From contig CADDZI010000014.1 in NCBI GenBank assembly GCA_902812405.1, forward strand, positions 1 through 48,588: a stretch of 48,588 nt of DNA, read 5' to 3'. The DNA is from a bacterium. Its GTDB lineage: Bacteria > Vulcanimicrobiota > Vulcanimicrobiia > Eremiobacterales > Eremiobacteraceae. Shown piece after piece: positions 17,720 to 26,582 of the stretch. Both the position numbers and the translations under genes were made by a program. Every line of letters begins with the position of its first letter. Position 1 is the first letter of the stretch. Below the pieces are notes generated by a model. The model was not told where the DNA came from. It saw only the letters and a program-made list of their open reading frames with translations, and did no database searches.

Positions 17720-18192
17720 GGGAGAACCAGCCGTTCGTGCTGACCAAGCTCGACGAGTTCATCAAGTGGGCCCAGTCCTCGGCGATTTGGCCCATGACCA
17801 TGGGCTTGGCCTGCTGCGCGATCGAGATGATGAGCATTGTGTCACCGCACTACGACACGGCGCGCTTCGGGGCTGAAGTCTTTCGATCCTCACCCCGTCA
17901 GGCCGACCTCATGATCGTGTCGGGTCGTGTCTCTAACAAGATGGCCCCCGTCTTACGGCAGCTGTACGAGCAGATGCCCGACCCCAAGTGGGTCATCTCC
18001 ATGGGCGCGTGCGCGTCGAGCGGCGGTATCTTCGACAATTATGCGGTGGTGCCGGCAGATACGTTTTTGCCTATCGATATCTACGTGCCGGGCTGTCCGC
18101 CCAGCCCCGACGCTCTCATCTACGCCTTGATGCAGTTGCGGCGGGAGATTCGCGCCGGCGGTAAGGCCAAGGTCCTGGCGGCGAATGCCTGA
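17710..18192 (+). CDS. nuoB: NADH-quinone oxidoreductase subunit B
   Basis: Hydrophilic subunit holding the terminal Fe-S cluster N2, which passes electrons to quinone. The 160-residue protein has the adjacent cysteine pair C35-C36 (LACCAIEM), C101 (GACASSGG) and C129 (PGCPPSP), the complete N2 ligand set. It overlaps nuoA by 10 bases and nuoC by 8. Confidence 0.98.
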   Translation: MALGENQPFVLTKLDEFIKWAQSSAIWPMTMGLACCAIEMMSIVSPHYDTARFGAEVFRSSPRQADLMIVSGRVSNKMAPVLRQLYEQMPDPKWVISMGACASSGGIFDNYAVVPADTFLPIDIYVPGCPPSPDALIYALMQLRREIRAGGKAKVLAANA

Positions 18193-18760
18193 TGCCGGCG
18201 CCCTGCACCCCGAGCGCGCGGCGCTCGCGCCGCTCCTGGAAAAGCTGACCGAGGCGGCCGGAACGGCTTTTCTCGAGGCCGTCGCGGCGCCCGACATGGA
18301 CGAGCTCGCCATCCGGCCGGAGGGTCTCCTGCCCGTCATGGACCTCGCGCGCTGCCACGGCTTCAACCACCTGCTGGACGTCGGCGGCGTCGACCACCAT
18401 CCGCTGACGCCTCGCTTCGAGGTTGCCTACCACCTCACCGCGCTCTCTGCAAACAGCGTGGAGCGTGCCGGGCCGATTCTTCATCCGCCGCGGCTGCGGG
18501 TGCGCGTCTTTTGCGACGAACCGGAACCCGCCGTTCCATCCGTGACGCACCTGTGGCCCAGCGCCAACTGGCCGGAGCGGGAGGTCTTCGATCAATTCGG
18601 CATTCGTTTTGACGGGCATCCCGATCTGCGCCGCATTCTGAATCCCGACGATTTTGTCGGGCATCCGCTGCGCAAGGACTTCCCCCTACGCGGCCAGGCA
18701 AGACGCTTTGTTCCGGGCGGGCGCGTCGGGCCGATCCCGCCGCTGGAGACGCGACGATGA
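18185..18760 (+). CDS. nuoC: NADH-quinone oxidoreductase subunit C
   Basis: Peripheral-arm 30-kDa subunit, 191 residues. The family signature is present as [20 protein letters not shown], followed by RRIL and [10 protein letters not shown]. The N-terminal 30 residues are variable. The gene is not fused to nuoD, unlike the E. coli NuoCD. It overlaps nuoD by four bases (ATGA). Confidence 0.97.
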   Translation: MPDAGALHPERAALAPLLEKLTEAAGTAFLEAVAAPDMDELAIRPEGLLPVMDLARCHGFNHLLDVGGVDHHPLTPRFEVAYHLTALSANSVERAGPILHPPRLRVRVFCDEPEPAVPSVTHLWPSANWPEREVFDQFGIRFDGHPDLRRILNPDDFVGHPLRKDFPLRGQARRFVPGGRVGPIPPLETRR

Positions 18761-19989
18761 GCACCCGCGGCACAACTCTCTTTGCGGACAATCCGGACGT
18801 CCAGCTCGCGCCAGGGGCGGAGCAGGATACTCTTGTCCTCTCCATGGGTCCCCAGCACCCCAGCACGCACGGTGTCCTGCGGGTGCTCCTGCGCTTGGAT
18901 GGCGAGGTCGTCGTCAGTGCCGAGCCTGAGATCGGCTTTCTCCATACCGGTATCGAAAAGCAGGCTGAGAATTTGCTCTGGCAGCAGGCGGTAACGGTTG
19001 TCGACCGCGCCGACTACCTTGCGCCTTTGTCCAACAGCTTGTGTTACGTCTTGGCCGCCGAGCAGCTGCTGGGCATCGACACGATTCCACCCCGCGCCCG
19101 GGTGCTGCGCGTCATGTTCACCGAGCTGACCCGGCTCGCCAGTCACCTGGTCTGGCTGGGAACCCATTGTCTCGACCTGGGCGCCCAATCCATCTTCTTC
19201 TACGCCTTCGAGATGCGCGAGCGCATCTTGTCGATCATGGAACTGGTGACCGGCGCCCGCATGCACCAATCGTGGTTTCGCATCGGCGGCCTGGCGATCG
19301 ACGTGCCGGTCGGCTTCCTGGACGCCATCGACGACTTCATCGCACGTTTTCCGCAACGCTTGGCCGACATGCGGGCCATCGTTGAAAAGAACGTCATCAT
19401 CCTCGACCGGCTGGTGGGCGTGGGCCGCATCAGCGCGGAGGAGGCCGTCGCGTGGGGTCTGACCGGGCCGTCCCTGCGCGCCACCGGCATCCGCTACGAC
19501 GTGCGGCGCGCCCACCCGTACTGTGACTACGATCAGTACGACTTCGACGTGCCGACGCAGACCGAGGGCGACTGCTACGCCCGCTTCGTCGTCCGTCTCA
19601 ACGAGATGTACGAATCCTGGCGCATCATCAAGCAGGCCCGGGACCGGTTTCCGGGCGGCCCGGTGACGATCGATGATCGCAAGATCATCCCGCCCCCGAA
19701 GACCGAAATCCAGCACTCCATGGAAGCATTGATCCACCATTTCAAGCTCGTGTCGGCGGGTTTCAACGTGCCGGAGGGACACGTCTACCAGGCCGTCGAG
19801 AGCCCGCGCGGGGAACTTGGTATGTACGTGACGAGCGCCGGCGGCAACAAGCCGTGGAGGGTTCGCTGGCGCGCACCCTCTTTCTACCAAACGCAAGCCC
19901 TCAAGCGGCTGGCACCTGGCAATCTCATCGCCGACGTCGTGGCCATTATCGGCAGCCTCGACCCGGTGTTCGGAGACGTCGACCGATGA
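18757..19989 (+). CDS. nuoD: NADH-quinone oxidoreductase subunit D
   Basis: The 49-kDa subunit that, with NuoB, forms the quinone head-group site; 410 residues. GPQHPSTHG near residue 30 contains the conserved quinone-site His. [12 protein letters not shown] contains the Tyr. [11 protein letters not shown] and [13 protein letters not shown] are the other family blocks. Many relatives have HHAYFRPGG where this has HQSWFRIGG, a mild divergence. Stop and nuoE start overlap (ATGA). Confidence 0.97.
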   Translation: MSTRGTTLFADNPDVQLAPGAEQDTLVLSMGPQHPSTHGVLRVLLRLDGEVVVSAEPEIGFLHTGIEKQAENLLWQQAVTVVDRADYLAPLSNSLCYVLAAEQLLGIDTIPPRARVLRVMFTELTRLASHLVWLGTHCLDLGAQSIFFYAFEMRERILSIMELVTGARMHQSWFRIGGLAIDVPVGFLDAIDDFIARFPQRLADMRAIVEKNVIILDRLVGVGRISAEEAVAWGLTGPSLRATGIRYDVRRAHPYCDYDQYDFDVPTQTEGDCYARFVVRLNEMYESWRIIKQARDRFPGGPVTIDDRKIIPPPKTEIQHSMEALIHHFKLVSAGFNVPEGHVYQAVESPRGELGMYVTSAGGNKPWRVRWRAPSFYQTQALKRLAPGNLIADVVAIIGSLDPVFGDVDR

Positions 19990-20480
19990 GCCCCGAACGC
20001 CGGCGCAAAGCGGAGGAATTGGCCGCGCGCTATCCGCGACGCCAATCCGCCCTCATTCCGTTCCTGCAGTACTGTCAGGAACAGGACGGCTTCGTGACCC
20101 GCCAAGCCATCCGCGACGGTGCCGAGATGTGCGGCCTGACCGAAGCCGAGGTCGAATCGATCGCTTCCTTCTATACGCTGCTCTTCCGGCAATCGGTCGG
20201 CAAGCACCTGATCCAGGTCTGCCGGACTCTGTCGTGCATGCTGCGCGGCGCGGGCGAGTTGCAAGAGCACATCCGCCGCCGGCTGGGTGTCCGCAACGGC
20301 GAAACGACGCCCGACGGGCTCTTCACCTACGAGGAAGTCGAGTGCCTGGCTGCGTGCGACCGCGCTCCCTGCCTGCAGCACAATCTTATGTTCCACTATA
20401 ACGTGACTCCGGACGAATTCGATCGCTTGCTGGAAACGTGGCGGGCAAGCCGGCCGGCGGTCAGCCTGCCGGCGGAGTAA
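19986..20480 (+). CDS. nuoE: NADH-quinone oxidoreductase subunit E
   Basis: The 24-kDa thioredoxin-fold subunit with the [2Fe-2S] cluster N1a, next to the NADH site. From ATG 19986 it has 164 residues with C79-x4-C84 and C120-x3-C124 as ligands. The frame is open farther upstream inside nuoD, but the ATGA overlap decides the start. Confidence 0.97.
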   Translation: MSPERRRKAEELAARYPRRQSALIPFLQYCQEQDGFVTRQAIRDGAEMCGLTEAEVESIASFYTLLFRQSVGKHLIQVCRTLSCMLRGAGELQEHIRRRLGVRNGETTPDGLFTYEEVECLAACDRAPCLQHNLMFHYNVTPDEFDRLLETWRASRPAVSLPAE

Positions 20481-20482
20481 GG

Positions 20483-21784
20483 ATGGCACCTTTCGAACCG
20501 GTGTTGACGCGCGGCCTGGGCAGGCTGGATTTGACCGACCTCTCGGTGTACGAAGCACAGGGCGGTTTTGGTGCGCTGCGCAAGGCGTTGCGTGACATGA
20601 CCCCTGAGGCGGTCGTCAACGAGGTCAGCGCTTCCAATCTGCGTGGGCGGGGTGGCGCGGGTTTCCCAACCGGCCGGAAGTGGAGTTTTCTGCCCAACGA
20701 CGGGCGGCCGCGGTACCTGGTCTGCAACTGCGACGAGGCCGAGCCCGGAACGTTCAAGGACCACATGCTGCTCGAGCAGACCCCCTTTCAGATTATCGAA
20801 GGCCTGGTGATCTCGGCCTACGCCATCCGCGCCGAGCGTGCGTTCATGTACATTCGGGGCGAATTTTTGGAAGGCTACCGCATCTTCCGGCGCGCGCTCG
20901 AGACGGCGCGCGAGCGCGGCTACGTCGGTCCGCGCATTGCGGGCAGCGATTTTTCACTCGACATCGTGGTACATCGCGGCGCCGGCGCGTACATCTGCGG
21001 CGAAGAGACAGCCATGCTCGAGTCGATCGAGGGCAAGCGTGGTGAACCGCGCCTTAAGCCTCCCTTCCCGGCCAATGCCGGCTTATACGGGATGCCGACC
21101 GTCGTCAACAACGTCGAGACACTGTGCTGCGTGCCCCACATCGTCGAGCGCGGCGCCCAGTGGTTTTCTTCCATCGGGCCGCCCAAGTGCCCGGGACCGA
21201 AGATCATCAGCGTCAGCGGGCACGTTCGCAAACCGGGCAATTACGAAGTCCCCATGGGGATCCCGGCCGGCCAGCTGATCGAGGAGTATGCAGGCGGGCT
21301 CGAACCGGGCCGGCGGTTGAAGGCCATCCAGCCGGGTGGGGGCTCCTCGGCTGCCATCTTTGAAGAAGACCTGGATACCGGGCTGGACTTCGACTCCTTG
21401 GCGGCCAAGGGCACGATGCTCGGATCGGGCGGCTTCGTGGTCATGGACGACAGGACGTGCCTCGTGCGCGCGGCGCTGACGCTGGTGCGGTTCTTCGAAC
21501 ACGAATCCTGCGGTCAGTGCACCCCTTGCCGGGAGGGTGGACAGTGGGTGGCGCGCATGGTCGGGCGGCTGGAAGCCGGCGAAGGCTCGAACGCGGACCT
21601 GGCCATCTTGCGCACGCTCAACCGCACGCTGACCGGTACCAACCTGTGCCCATTGGGGGACTCCATCATGCCGTTTCTATCGTCGGTCCTACGGCGCTTC
21701 CCGGAGGAGTTCGAGACCCACGTGACCCAGGCCGGCTGTCCGCTCGCCGCGGAACAGGCCGTCGCTGCGGGAGCTGGAGCATGA
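20483..21784 (+). CDS. nuoF: NADH-quinone oxidoreductase subunit F (NADH/FMN-binding)
   Basis: The 51-kDa subunit that oxidises NADH through FMN and cluster N3. ATG 20483 follows the nuoE stop by two bases, with GGCGGAG/AAGG upstream as ribosome site, giving 433 residues. Nucleotide-binding glycine motif GRGGAGFPTGRKW lies at 55-67; NCDEAEPGTFKDH (82-94) and GAGAYICGEETAM (167-179) bind FMN/NADH. C343, C346, C349 (ESCGQCTPC) and C389 ligate the [4Fe-4S] cluster. A GTG/ATG-type start at 20438 inside nuoE is possible but has no advantage. Overlaps nuoG by four bases. Confidence 0.98.
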   Translation: MAPFEPVLTRGLGRLDLTDLSVYEAQGGFGALRKALRDMTPEAVVNEVSASNLRGRGGAGFPTGRKWSFLPNDGRPRYLVCNCDEAEPGTFKDHMLLEQTPFQIIEGLVISAYAIRAERAFMYIRGEFLEGYRIFRRALETARERGYVGPRIAGSDFSLDIVVHRGAGAYICGEETAMLESIEGKRGEPRLKPPFPANAGLYGMPTVVNNVETLCCVPHIVERGAQWFSSIGPPKCPGPKIISVSGHVRKPGNYEVPMGIPAGQLIEEYAGGLEPGRRLKAIQPGGGSSAAIFEEDLDTGLDFDSLAAKGTMLGSGGFVVMDDRTCLVRAALTLVRFFEHESCGQCTPCREGGQWVARMVGRLEAGEGSNADLAILRTLNRTLTGTNLCPLGDSIMPFLSSVLRRFPEEFETHVTQAGCPLAAEQAVAAGAGA

Positions 21785-24177
21785 CAAACGGGCGGCGCAT
21801 GGTGCGCCTGACGATCGACGGAACGAGCCTCGAGGTTCCCGAGGGCACGCTGCTGGTCGAGGCGGCCAAGAGCATCGGGGTCCACATTCCGGTCTACTGC
21901 TACCATCCCAAGATGGACCCGGCGGGGCTGTGCCGCATTTGCCTGGTTGAGATCGAGAAGATGCCCAAGTTGCAGATCGCGTGCAACACGCAAGTCGCTG
22001 AGGGCATGGTCGTGCACACCGCATCGTCGCGCGTCGCCGAGGGGCGCCGCGGCGTGCTGGAGTTTCTCCTTCTCAACCACCCGCTCGACTGCCCGATCTG
22101 CGACAAAGGCGGGGAATGCGACCTTCAGGATTTCACCCTCACCTACGGCCCGGGAGCAAGCCGGTTGACCGAGCCCAAACTCCACAAGCCCAAGGCTGTC
22201 GATCTCGGTCCGACGATCGTCCTCGACGAAGAGCGCTGCATTCTGTGCCGGCGCTGTACCCGCTTCGACAACGAGATCACGCACGAACGGAGACTCATCG
22301 TCGTCGAACGCGGCCATCGCTCGTTGATCGGGACCGCGGACGGCAAGCCCTACACCTCGTACTTTTCGGGCAACACGACGGAAATCTGCCCGGTGGGCGC
22401 GCTGACGAGCAAGGCCTATCGCTTCCGGTCGCGTCCCTGGGATCTCAGCCACGCGGATTCCGTCTGCACGCAGTGCTCGGTCGGCTGCAATTATCGTATT
22501 GACTCGCGCTTTGGGCGCATCATGCGCACCTACACGCGCGAGAACCCGGCCGTGGACGACGGCTGGATTTGCGACCGCGGGCGCTACACGTTCAACTACC
22601 TGTACGAACCCAGCCGTCTGCGTCAACCGCTCATTGCCGTCGACGGGGAGCTCAAAGCCGCCACGTTTGACGAGGCGATCGCCCTCACCGCCGAAAAACT
22701 GGGACGCGCAGCGCAAGCACGGCGCGTCGGGATCATCGGCGGCGGGCGGCTCTCGGACGAAGAGGCATTTGCGCTGCAGCTGCTGGCCCGCGACGTCCTG
22801 GGAAGCGACAATATCGACTATCGCGCGAGCGCGCAAAAGTACGCCTCACCGCCCCGCTACGAAGCGCGCCTGGCCGACATTGACGATGCGTCGTTGATCC
22901 TCATCTTCGGCGCCGTGACGCCCGAGCAGGCGCCGATCGCCGACCTGCGGATTCGCCGCGCCGTCGCCCGCCGCCACGCGCGGCTGCTCTTCGTGGGACC
23001 CTTCGTACCGCCCGCCTTTGTGCCCAGCCGGCACGTCCCGTATGCGCCGGGAGAGATTGCCCCGCTCATGCGGGCGCTGGCAGACGTCGTCCACCACGGC
23101 CGCGAGGAACAGGGCGAGGGCTTCGTCGCGGAGATTGCGCAGGCTCTGGCCCAGGCGGAGAAAATCATCGCCATTCACAACGGACGCGATCCGCAGGCTG
23201 TCGAGGCGCTGGATGCCTTGCTCGACCGGCTGGCCCAGTACGATCATCCGGTCGGCGTGTTGGTGGTGGGAGCCGCAGGGAATGCCCGCGGCGCCGAGGC
23301 TGCCGGCTGCGTCCCCAACCTCGGCCCGGGCTACGCGCCGCTCGGACGCACCGGCATGACCACCGCGCGCATGCTGGATGCCGCCGCGCGCGGCGAGATC
23401 GATGCGCTCTTCATCGCCGGGGCCAATCCGGCTCTCACCTTTCCCGATGGAGCCCTCGTACGCCGGGCGCTGGAACGCGTCGAGTTTCTGGCGGTCTCCG
23501 AGCAGGTCATGACCGAAACCGCCGCCTACGCCGACGTCGTCTTCGCCGCCGCCTCGTTCGCGGAGAAAAGCGGCCACGTGACGAACCTCGAGGGGCGCCA
23601 ACAGCCTTTCCACCAAGCGGTGGAACCGCCGGTTCAGGTTGCGACGGACGCTCAGATCCTCGCCGCGCTGGCCCACGCGCTGGGCAAACCGTGGGTGATA
23701 TCGGCGGAGCCTGCGGTGCTGTTCTCCCAGCTTGAGAAGATGCAGCGTCCGGCGCGCACCCGCTCCTCCCGAGACCCCCTGCCCCGTCCGTGCGTGGACG
23801 ATCCCGTGCCGGTGCCGGATCCGGCCTCCTGGCCGGACGGCCTCACGGTGATTCCGATTCCCCATCTCTATGCAGGCGGCGGAGCGGCCGCACACGATCC
23901 GGGTCTCGCGCCGATGCGCCCGCAACCCTTTGCCGTTTTCCACCCGCAGGATGCGCAGCAGCGGGGGGTCGCGGATGGGACTCGGGTGCGGCTGCGCGGA
24001 CCGGGGGGCGAGATCGAGGTGCAGGCCCGCACAGGCGATCACGTGCCGCCGGGAAGCGTTTTGGTCTTGGCCGACATGCCCGAGGCTCCCGTCAACAAAC
24101 TGACCAATGCCTCGGGATACGGCGTGGCGTGCGTTGACGCCGCGACGGTAACCGCCTCGCAGGAGTTGTCCGCATGA
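21781..24177 (+). CDS. nuoG: NADH-quinone oxidoreductase subunit G
   Basis: The 75-kDa subunit with the longest Fe-S chain, 798 residues from ATG 21781. N-terminal [2Fe-2S] motif YCYHPKMDPAGLCRICLVE plus ACN; then HPLDCPICDKGGECDLQ for N5 and N4 ligands (His plus Cys); CILCRRCTRF with EICPVGAL. A further C-x2-C-x3-C...C set (VCTQCSVGC and WICDRGRY) binds the off-path cluster N7 found in E. coli and Thermus but lost in mitochondria. The rest is a catalytically empty molybdopterin-oxidoreductase-like domain, ending with a MoCo-dinucleotide-binding-like beta domain. ATGA overlaps at both ends. Confidence 0.97.
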   Translation: MTNGRRMVRLTIDGTSLEVPEGTLLVEAAKSIGVHIPVYCYHPKMDPAGLCRICLVEIEKMPKLQIACNTQVAEGMVVHTASSRVAEGRRGVLEFLLLNHPLDCPICDKGGECDLQDFTLTYGPGASRLTEPKLHKPKAVDLGPTIVLDEERCILCRRCTRFDNEITHERRLIVVERGHRSLIGTADGKPYTSYFSGNTTEICPVGALTSKAYRFRSRPWDLSHADSVCTQCSVGCNYRIDSRFGRIMRTYTRENPAVDDGWICDRGRYTFNYLYEPSRLRQPLIAVDGELKAATFDEAIALTAEKLGRAAQARRVGIIGGGRLSDEEAFALQLLARDVLGSDNIDYRASAQKYASPPRYEARLADIDDASLILIFGAVTPEQAPIADLRIRRAVARRHARLLFVGPFVPPAFVPSRHVPYAPGEIAPLMRALADVVHHGREEQGEGFVAEIAQALAQAEKIIAIHNGRDPQAVEALDALLDRLAQYDHPVGVLVVGAAGNARGAEAAGCVPNLGPGYAPLGRTGMTTARMLDAAARGEIDALFIAGANPALTFPDGALVRRALERVEFLAVSEQVMTETAAYADVVFAAASFAEKSGHVTNLEGRQQPFHQAVEPPVQVATDAQILAALAHALGKPWVISAEPAVLFSQLEKMQRPARTRSSRDPLPRPCVDDPVPVPDPASWPDGLTVIPIPHLYAGGGAAAHDPGLAPMRPQPFAVFHPQDAQQRGVADGTRVRLRGPGGEIEVQARTGDHVPPGSVLVLADMPEAPVNKLTNASGYGVACVDAATVTASQELSA

Positions 24178-25184
24178 CGCACGTGCCGGAATGGTTGCTC
24201 ACGGTCGTCATCAAGTCCGCGGTGCTCATCTTCATCGTCGTCACCGCTTTTGCGTACCTCATGCTGGCCGAACGCAAGATGCTGGGGTGGTTTCAGATGC
24301 GCGTCGGGCCCACGTGGTGCGGGCCGTGGGGCCTCCTGCAACCCGCTGCAGACGCGGTCAAGCTCGTCCTCAAGGAGGACCTGACGCCTGCGGATGCCGA
24401 CCGCTTCCTGTACAAGGTGGCGCCGGCACTGGCCGTGCTGACTGCGCTTTTGGCATACGCGGTCATCCCGTTCGGCTTCTACCCGGATGGCCATCCGATC
24501 GCCATCGCATCGCCCAACGTCGGCATCCTCTTTTTGCTGGCTGCCGGCTCCATCGGCGTGTACGGCATCGCGCTCGGGGGGTGGTCGTCCCAATCCAAGT
24601 GGCCCCTGCTCGGGAGCATCCGTTCCACCGCGCAGATGATCTCCTACGAGCTCGCCATGGGGTTGGCCATCGTGCCCGTCGTTATGCTGGCCGGCACGAC
24701 GAACCTGGCCGGCATCGTCGCCGCCCAGGCCCGGCACCACCTGTGGTACGCCGTTCCGCTCTTCGTGCCGTTCGTTATCTACGGCATCACAGCGCTGGCC
24801 GAGACTAACCGGGCGCCGTTTGATTTACCCGAAGCCGAAACCGAGCTCGTCGCTGGCTTCCACACCGAGTACTCGAGCCTCCGTTTCGGCACGTTCTTCG
24901 TCGCCGAGTACGTCAATATGATCACCGTGTGTTCCATCCAAACGCTGCTCTTCTTGGGCGGCGGTGACGGCCCGTGGGTGGAGCGCCTGCCTTGGCTTTC
25001 CGTCGTCTGGTTTTTGGTCAAGGTGGCCGTGCTGCTCTTCACGATGATCTGGTGGCGAGCCACGCTGCCACGCCTGCGCTACGACCGCTTGATGGCCTTC
25101 GGCTGGAAGGTGCTGCTGCCGGTCGCCGCCCTCAACCTGCTGATCGTCGCGGGGATTGTCGCCGCCGGAGGGCCACGCGGATGA
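24174..25184 (+). CDS. nuoH: NADH-quinone oxidoreductase subunit H
   Basis: Membrane subunit that builds the quinone tunnel and links it to the proton channels; 336 residues with about eight helices. The loop ETNRAPFDLPEAETEL at 210-225 carries the conserved acidic residues of the E-channel, followed by VAGFHTEYS. MRVGPTWCGPWGLLQPAAD (42-60) is the N-terminal family block. No key residue appears changed. Overlaps nuoI by four bases. Confidence 0.97.
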   Translation: MTHVPEWLLTVVIKSAVLIFIVVTAFAYLMLAERKMLGWFQMRVGPTWCGPWGLLQPAADAVKLVLKEDLTPADADRFLYKVAPALAVLTALLAYAVIPFGFYPDGHPIAIASPNVGILFLLAAGSIGVYGIALGGWSSQSKWPLLGSIRSTAQMISYELAMGLAIVPVVMLAGTTNLAGIVAAQARHHLWYAVPLFVPFVIYGITALAETNRAPFDLPEAETELVAGFHTEYSSLRFGTFFVAEYVNMITVCSIQTLLFLGGGDGPWVERLPWLSVVWFLVKVAVLLFTMIWWRATLPRLRYDRLMAFGWKVLLPVAALNLLIVAGIVAAGGPRG

Positions 25185-25753
25185 ACCGCGGCCCCTTCTT
25201 CGTGCTGCAGGCGGCGTACGGACTCGTCGTCGGCCTGCTGACGACCCTGAAGTACTTTTTCTCCAAGAAGGCCACGATCGATTATCCGCGCGTGCCGTAC
25301 CGGCACGCCGAGCGGTTCCGCGGCGTCCATGAATTGCGCCGGTACGACGACGGTTTGGAGCGCTGCATCGGCTGCGAGTTGTGTGCGGTCGCCTGCCCGG
25401 CCAACGCGATCACGGTGATCGGCGCCGAGAACGACCCGCACGCGCCGGTCTCGCCCGGCGAACGCTACGGCTACCGCTACGAGATCGATATGCTGCGCTG
25501 CATCTTCTGCGGATTCTGCGAGGAGGCGTGCCCGACCGACGCGATCGTTCTGACGCCGCGCTTCGACATCGCGGACTTTACCCGCGACCGCTTGATCTTC
25601 GGCAAAGACAAACTTCTCGTGCGCGATCCGCTCACCCAGCACCGCGCGAACACCGAGTCCGCCGCCGAGACCGAGCCGGGCGTCGTGCCCCCCGCGCCCG
25701 CAACACCCCCGCCGCCGACGGCCGTGCCGTCGCAGCCTACGGGAGCATCATGA
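25181..25753 (+). CDS. nuoI: NADH-quinone oxidoreductase subunit I
   Basis: Ferredoxin-like subunit carrying clusters N6a and N6b. From ATG 25181 it has 190 residues. Ligands C62, C65, C68, C72 (CIGCELCAVAC) and C107, C110, C113, C117 (CIFCGFCEEAC) are complete. The N-terminus forms an amphipathic membrane anchor. The C-terminal 30 or so residues are an unusual Pro/Ala-rich tail beyond the usual NuoI end. ATGA overlaps join it to nuoH and nuoJ. Confidence 0.97.
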   Translation: MNRGPFFVLQAAYGLVVGLLTTLKYFFSKKATIDYPRVPYRHAERFRGVHELRRYDDGLERCIGCELCAVACPANAITVIGAENDPHAPVSPGERYGYRYEIDMLRCIFCGFCEEACPTDAIVLTPRFDIADFTRDRLIFGKDKLLVRDPLTQHRANTESAAETEPGVVPPAPATPPPPTAVPSQPTGAS

Positions 25754-26262
25754 GCTTCCTCTTTTGGCTGTGCGCGGTCATCGCGATCCTGACCGGGATC
25801 GGCGTCGTAGCCAGCCGCCATCCAGTGCACTCGGTGGTCGGACTCATCGTGAACTTCAGCGCGCTGGCCGTCTTGTTTTTGACCCTGTCGGGCGAGTTTT
25901 TGGCGATGATTCAGATCATCATCTACGCCGGCGCGATCTTGGTCCTGTTCCTCTTCGTCATCGCCATCCTGACGGCCGGCAACCGAGCGGTCGAGAGTGC
26001 CCCCAGCCGGCTCGAATTTCAAGCCGTCCCCTCCATCGTCGCCGGCCTGGCCGCACTGACGCTGCTGGCGGCGGGTATCCGCGAGACTCGGCCGGCGGCC
26101 GCCATCACCTCTCCGCCACCCGAGGGTTTTGGCCTGGTCGCCACGTTCGGCCGCTCGCTCCTCACCACCAACCTCTTTGCCTTTGAGGTGACGGGTTTCG
26201 TTTTGCTCGTCGCCGTCATCGGCGTCATCGTCATGGCCGGCCGGCCGGCCGTGCGGTCCTGA
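25750..26262 (+). CDS. nuoJ: NADH-quinone oxidoreductase subunit J
   Basis: Membrane subunit with five helices, 170 residues from ATG 25750. The family block MIQIIIYAGAILVLFLFVI (about 53-71) is present and includes the pi-bulge helix that gates the central water chain in complex I. The C-terminal helix ends in a short basic tail. Eleven bases separate the stop from nuoK; GAGGAGGC before the nuoK ATG provides its ribosome site. Confidence 0.95.
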   Translation: MSFLFWLCAVIAILTGIGVVASRHPVHSVVGLIVNFSALAVLFLTLSGEFLAMIQIIIYAGAILVLFLFVIAILTAGNRAVESAPSRLEFQAVPSIVAGLAALTLLAAGIRETRPAAAITSPPPEGFGLVATFGRSLLTTNLFAFEVTGFVLLVAVIGVIVMAGRPAVRS

Positions 26263-26273
26263 AGCGAGGAGGC

Positions 26274-26582
26274 ATGCAGATTCCACCTGTGGCGGACTAC
26301 CTGATTGTGGCGGCGGCGTTGTTCGTCGTCGGCGTCGTCGGCTTTCTCGTGCGGCGCAATCCCATCACCATGCTCATGGCGATCGAGCTGATGTGGAACG
26401 CCGGTAATCTCGCGTTTGCCGCCTTCGCCCGCAGCTTCGGCGATATGTCGGGGCAGGTTTTTGTCTTCATCGTTATCACCGTCGCGGCCGCAGAGGCGGC
26501 GATTGCGCTGGCCATCGTCGTTATGGTCTTCCGGCGTCGCCGCGACGCCGACGTCGACGATATCTCGGTGATGCGCGGATGA
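26274..26582 (+). CDS. nuoK: NADH-quinone oxidoreductase subunit K
   Basis: Small MrpC-like subunit, 102 residues and three helices. The two conserved membrane glutamates are there, in MAIELMWNAGNL (E. coli Glu36 equivalent) and VAAAEAAIALAIV (Glu72 equivalent). These form the link between the E-channel and the antiporter-like subunits. A basic/acidic C-terminal tail (FRRRRDADVDD) follows. Overlaps nuoL by four bases. Confidence 0.96.
   Translation: MQIPPVADYLIVAAALFVVGVVGFLVRRNPITMLMAIELMWNAGNLAFAAFARSFGDMSGQVFVFIVITVAAAEAAIALAIVVMVFRRRRDADVDDISVMRG

Noticed and set aside
24974-25180. Upstream extension of the nuoI frame within nuoH
   Set aside because: The ATGA overlap at 25181 and the normal NuoI N-terminus decide for the shorter form.
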